Assembly (NCBI GenBank): GCA_035513135.1 | Contig: DATKCQ010000037.1 | Coordinates: 1 to 24,724, forward strand | Origin: Thermohalobaculum sp035513135 | GTDB taxonomy: Bacteria; Pseudomonadota; Alphaproteobacteria; Rhodobacterales; Rhodobacteraceae | Direction: 5' to 3' | Length of the DNA stretch: 24,724 bases | In this document: one piece after another, positions 21,996 through 24,724 of the stretch | Position numbering within the stretch: the stretch's first letter is position 1 | How the letters are laid out: each line of letters opens with the position of its first letter | Position numbers and translations under genes: made by a program | Notes under the pieces: generated by a model | Database searches by the model: none | What the model was told of the DNA's origin: nothing | The model's input: only the letters and a program-made list of their open reading frames with translations

Positions 21996-24194
21996 TCAAA
22001 GCGCGGAAAGGAGATTGGCATGATCGTCCGTCCATACCCCTCTGCCGTCGCCATGCATCGCCCGCCAGGCCGGGTTGCGCGCAAACCGCGCGAGCGCCTC
22101 CGGGTCCGGGGCCATCAGCACCACCATCGATGGCGCCTCGCCTGCTTCGAGCGGGGCATCCGGACCTCCGGTGCGGTTCTGCACGAGCGCGTGCAGGCCG
22201 AGCCGCGCCGCTGCGTTCGCCAGAAGCGGCACCAGGTCATAGTAGCGATTGCTGACATGGAGCGCCAGCAGGCCGCCCGGCGCCAGCCGCGAGCGGTAGA
22301 GGTCGAGCGCCTCGAGCGTCAGCAGGTGCACCGGGATCGCGTCGGAGGTGAAGGCGTCCATCACCAGGATGTCGAATGGTTCGGGCGCCTCGCGCGCCAG
22401 CGTGATCCGGGCGTCGCCTATGATCGTCGCGGCATCTCTGCCACATTTTTCCATATAATTGAAGAGGTTGGAGTTGCGGGCAATGTCATCGACGACCGGA
22501 TCGATCTCGTAGAAGCGCCACGTCTGGCCAGGCCCGGCATAGCACGCGAGTGCGCCAACGCCGAGCCCGACCATCCCGACCCGCGCCGAGGGGCCGATGG
22601 CGCCCGAGCGGAAGATCTGCCCCAGTGGCGCCGCGGGGTGGTAGTAGCTGAGGATGCGCGGCCGCTTGCCGAGATCCTCGGTGAACTGAAGACCGTGCTG
22701 GGTGGTGCCGCTGATCAGTGCGCGCAGCCCGTCCGCCGGGTAGTCGCGCACTGTGTAGACCCCGAAGAAGCTGCGCTGGCGCTCGACCACGCCGTCGTTG
22801 CCGTGCAGTGCGAAGCCGCCGGCCAGCACGATTGCGGCGGTGATCGTGTAGCGTAGCGGCTGCTTCCAGCCGAGGTACAGCGCTGCGCCGGCGAGGATCG
22901 TGATGGTCCAGTGCGCATGGTCCACTCCGGCCGGTGCCAGCCCGGCGGAGATCGCCATCGCCGGCAGCGCCCCGAGCAGCAGGAGCGTGCATCCCGCTGC
23001 CAGCGTGTCGCGCTTGGGCCTGAACCGGCCGGTGAGCGCCAGCCCGGCGAGCCCGAAGACGACATACACCTCGAGCGTCTGGTTGAAGATGACCGGCGCG
23101 ATGATCGAATTGAACAGCCCGCCGAGTGCACCGCCCGTAGCCATCGCCAGGTAGAACCAGGTGAGCGCCGACTCGGGCGGGCGCGAGTCGTAGAGCCGGA
23201 CATGGAAGAGCAGGGCAACGAAGAAAAACGCGCCGCACAGCAGGCCGAAGCCGAGCCAGCCGAGCGACGCAAGATTGTTGTGCGCCATCGCCACGATGAC
23301 CACCGACACGCTGACCATGAATCCGGCCTCGACGACGCCCTGCGGCACCCGGAGCCGGGAGGAAAACGCCAGAATGAAGGTCAGCAGGTAGATGGCGAGC
23401 GGGATCACCCAGACGAGCGGGAAGGCACCGAGGTCGCTCGAGATGACCGAGGTGACCCCGAGCATCATCGAGGAGGGCACGAACGCAAGCGCGAGCCAGA
23501 GCGCGACGCGGGAGGCCGAGGGCCGGCTGGCGGACAACCCCGCCAGGCGAACGGGCCGCATTCCGCCGCCCCGGGCCGCGATCACCGCGGTGAGCGCAAG
23601 CCCCGCTCCGAGGATCAGGTAGCCGACCGACCAGTGGATGCTCAGCGCGCGGGTGCCGATCAGCGGCTCCGCGACCAGCGGATAGGCGAGCAGCGCCAGC
23701 AGCGATCCGGCATTGCTTGCGGCATAGAGATGGTAGGGATCCGCGGCCGCCGGCGCTCCGGTGCGCGCGTACCACTTTTGCAGGAGCGGCGCGTTCGCCG
23801 CCAGCGCCACGAACGGGACGCCCATGCCGACCACGAGGATCGCCAGCGTCTGCACCGCCGGGTGGAAGTCGGGGGCCGAGGCCCAGCCCGCAGGCACCGC
23901 GAGCGGCAGGAAAGCCAGCCCGCAGGCCCATAGCACGGTATGCGCCATCACCTGGTGCCGCAAGGCGAGGCGCGTCGAGATGAAATGCGCGTAGGCGTAG
24001 CCGACGAGCAGCGCCGTCTGGAAGAACAGCATCGCCGTGGTCCAGACCGCCGGCACGCCGCCCAGATAGGGCAGCACCATCTTGGCGAACATCGGCTGGA
24101 CGAAGAACAACAGCGACGCGCTGAGGAACACCGTTGCCGCAAAGATACCGGCAGTGACCGTCCTCGCGCCGACGTGGGTCGGAGAAACATCCAC
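21996..24194 (-). CDS. fused membrane protein/spermidine synthase-like protein
   Basis: The 732-residue product has an N-terminal membrane part of about 480 residues with roughly a dozen hydrophobic helices, opening with FLSASLLFFVQPMFAKMVLP. A C-terminal Rossmann methyltransferase-like domain resembles spermidine synthase. The latter shows GLGVGALACYA near residue 540, FYEIDP (ribose-binding acid), IGDARI and DAFTSDAIPVHLLT near 612. The glycine loop is G-L-G-V-G rather than the GGGDG of true spermidine synthase, so aminopropyl transfer is not assured. I choose GTG 24192-24194, since GGGAGGAG lies 8 bases upstream; ATG 24269 falls at the predicted transcription start. It is first in a possible pair with glnE. 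The substrate is unknown. Confidence 0.85.
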   Translation of the reverse strand: MDVSPTHVGARTVTAGIFAATVFLSASLLFFVQPMFAKMVLPYLGGVPAVWTTAMLFFQTALLVGYAYAHFISTRLALRHQVMAHTVLWACGLAFLPLAVPAGWASAPDFHPAVQTLAILVVGMGVPFVALAANAPLLQKWYARTGAPAAADPYHLYAASNAGSLLALLAYPLVAEPLIGTRALSIHWSVGYLILGAGLALTAVIAARGGGMRPVRLAGLSASRPSASRVALWLALAFVPSSMMLGVTSVISSDLGAFPLVWVIPLAIYLLTFILAFSSRLRVPQGVVEAGFMVSVSVVIVAMAHNNLASLGWLGFGLLCGAFFFVALLFHVRLYDSRPPESALTWFYLAMATGGALGGLFNSIIAPVIFNQTLEVYVVFGLAGLALTGRFRPKRDTLAAGCTLLLLGALPAMAISAGLAPAGVDHAHWTITILAGAALYLGWKQPLRYTITAAIVLAGGFALHGNDGVVERQRSFFGVYTVRDYPADGLRALISGTTQHGLQFTEDLGKRPRILSYYHPAAPLGQIFRSGAIGPSARVGMVGLGVGALACYAGPGQTWRFYEIDPVVDDIARNSNLFNYMEKCGRDAATIIGDARITLAREAPEPFDILVMDAFTSDAIPVHLLTLEALDLYRSRLAPGGLLALHVSNRYYDLVPLLANAAARLGLHALVQNRTGGPDAPLEAGEAPSMVVLMAPDPEALARFARNPAWRAMHGDGRGVWTDDHANLLSAL

Positions 24195-24266
24195 GGCGCA
24201 AGTCTCCTCCCGACCTCGGTTCGCGGCACTCGGGTGATGTTTGATTTGAACTGCTCGATTGCCGGT

Positions 24267-24281
24267 CATTGCACTGCAATG
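24267..24281. promoter_or_regulatory. perfect palindrome at the predicted transcription start of the spermidine synthase-like gene
   Basis: CATTGCA (24267-24273) and TGCAATG (24275-24281) flank one base. It lies just downstream of the -10 box at 24284-24289, where a repressor would block initiation. No binder is identifiable. Confidence 0.5.
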
Positions 24282-24283
24282 AG

Positions 24284-24312
24284 ACTACAACATGACACCG
24301 ACGGACGGTCAA
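24284..24312 (-). promoter_or_regulatory. sigma-70-like promoter of the spermidine synthase-like gene
   Basis: On the minus strand, TTGACC (24307-24312) and TGTAGT (24284-24289) are 17 bases apart, matching 5 and 4 of 6 consensus bases. Transcription would begin near 24277, downstream of the ATG at 24269 only by a few bases, which supports the GTG start at 24194. Confidence 0.6.
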
Positions 24313-24622
24313 CGAAGTATTTCCGCCGACCAAAGTATTGCTGCCGGCCGAGGGGGATTTCGGAGGACTCGGTGATCTCGGTGTTCCGCATGGCGAAGAG
24401 GAGGGTCTCGCGCGCGTCCAAGGGGGCGGTCTCGGCACCATGCCCCCAGCTTCTCCGGCATCGGCCCCGCGTCGAGCCCCGGACGTCATGCCGCGCCGCG
24501 CGACGCGCGCAATGCATTGTCGGGTAGTGAAAAATCTGGCATTCAGGAACTCCGCAGCCCGTGACCGTGCCTGTTTCGGCGTGCCTCCCGGCGCCCGTCC
24601 CGGCGCCCCGTGGAGCCGCTCG
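24313..24622. other. intergenic region upstream of the antiporter gene
   Basis: This gap of about 310 bases has no convincing gene. It contains an imperfect 15-base direct repeat (AAGTATTTCCGCCGA 24315-24329; AAGTATTGCTGCCGG 24333-24347) with an 18-base period, and an AT-rich patch at about 24524-24545 that may hold the antiporter promoter, although no good hexamer pair is visible. Confidence 0.4.
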
Positions 24623-24724
24623 ATGACCCAGTCGACCGACCTGATCTCGACGCTGGTCGCGGGTCTGGTCCTGGCGCTCGTCTTCGGCATCCTCGCCAAC
24701 CGGTTCCGGCAGCCGCCGCTTGTG
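24623..24724 (+). CDS. CPA2-family cation/proton antiporter, N-terminus (partial)
   Basis: Only the first 34 residues are in the window. ATG 24623 follows GGAG (24612-24615) by 7 bases. The sequence is a short polar start (MTQSTDLIS), then one hydrophobic helix (TLVAGLVLALVFGILANRF) and the RQPPLV turn. This is the usual opening of KefB/YbaL-type potassium or sodium/proton antiporters of the inner membrane, where the next segment is normally GYLLAG. The reading frame is open to the end of the window. With so little sequence the exact subfamily, and whether a TrkA-N domain is present, cannot be seen. Confidence 0.7.
   Translation, partial: MTQSTDLISTLVAGLVLALVFGILANRFRQPPLV

Noticed and set aside
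24195..24269. ATG start at 24269 for the spermidine synthase-like gene
   Set aside because: The predicted transcription start lies only a few bases upstream, and there is no ribosome binding site; GTG 24194 has GGGAGGAG at good spacing.

Overview
This is a very GC-rich bacterial chromosomal window with short intergenic gaps, many 4-nt ATGA/GTGA stop-start overlaps and frequent GTG starts. The gene set is typical of Alphaproteobacteria: a single nadABC cluster with an operator-like palindrome, a sigma-54 type ammonium transporter promoter, full-length glnE, a fused membrane/spermidine-synthase-like protein, and dispersed hairpin repeats of a kind common between alphaproteobacterial genes. No rRNA, tRNA, insertion sequence, prophage or CRISPR array was seen. 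The genus cannot be fixed from the sequence alone.

Layout. (1) 1-931: the receiver tail of a hybrid sensor kinase (+) faces a NarL/LuxR-type response regulator (-), and their two stop codons share one small palindrome. (2) 1221-1871: an exported protein of unknown function, followed by hairpins and a 12-bp tandem repeat. (3) 2016-9806: the most interesting region, a divergent seven-gene locus. Leftward are a substrate-binding protein, an ATPase and a fused two-domain permease resembling the PhnS/PhnT/PhnU-type (2-aminoethylphosphonate-like) importers. Rightward are a TIM-barrel protein of unknown function, an sn-glycerol-1-phosphate dehydrogenase (AraM/EgsA family), a HAD phosphatase and a DeoR/GlpR-type repressor. 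A large palindrome with promoter-like hexamers facing both ways lies between the two arms. (4) 9974-11323: an Amt ammonium transporter (-) with a near-perfect sigma-54 promoter and an IHF-like site upstream, but no adjacent glnK. (5) 11653-13725: a class A penicillin-binding protein. (6) 13732-14465: a DUF1330 protein and a glyoxalase I-like enzyme, then a pair of hairpin repeats. (7) 14708-18288: nadA-nadB-nadC, the de novo quinolinate/NAD pathway, with a palindrome on its -10 box. (8) 18554-19015: folB (+), whose end overlaps the end of glnE (-). (9) 19008-24194: glnE and the fused spermidine-synthase-like gene. (10) 24623-24724: the start of a CPA2-type cation/proton antiporter (+).

How the genes may work together. 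I infer that the 2-9.8 kb locus imports and breaks down a phosphorylated three-carbon or glycerol-phosphate-like compound. The binding protein and ABC importer would bring it in, the G1P dehydrogenase would yield dihydroxyacetone phosphate, the HAD enzyme and TIM-barrel protein would process a related phosphoester, and the DeoR protein would repress both arms until a phosphorylated inducer appears. G1P of the archaeal stereochemistry is an unusual bacterial substrate, so this locus is the best candidate for a poorly described system. The remaining genes are core metabolism: nitrogen (amt, glnE), NAD (nadABC), folate (folB) and cell wall (class A PBP).
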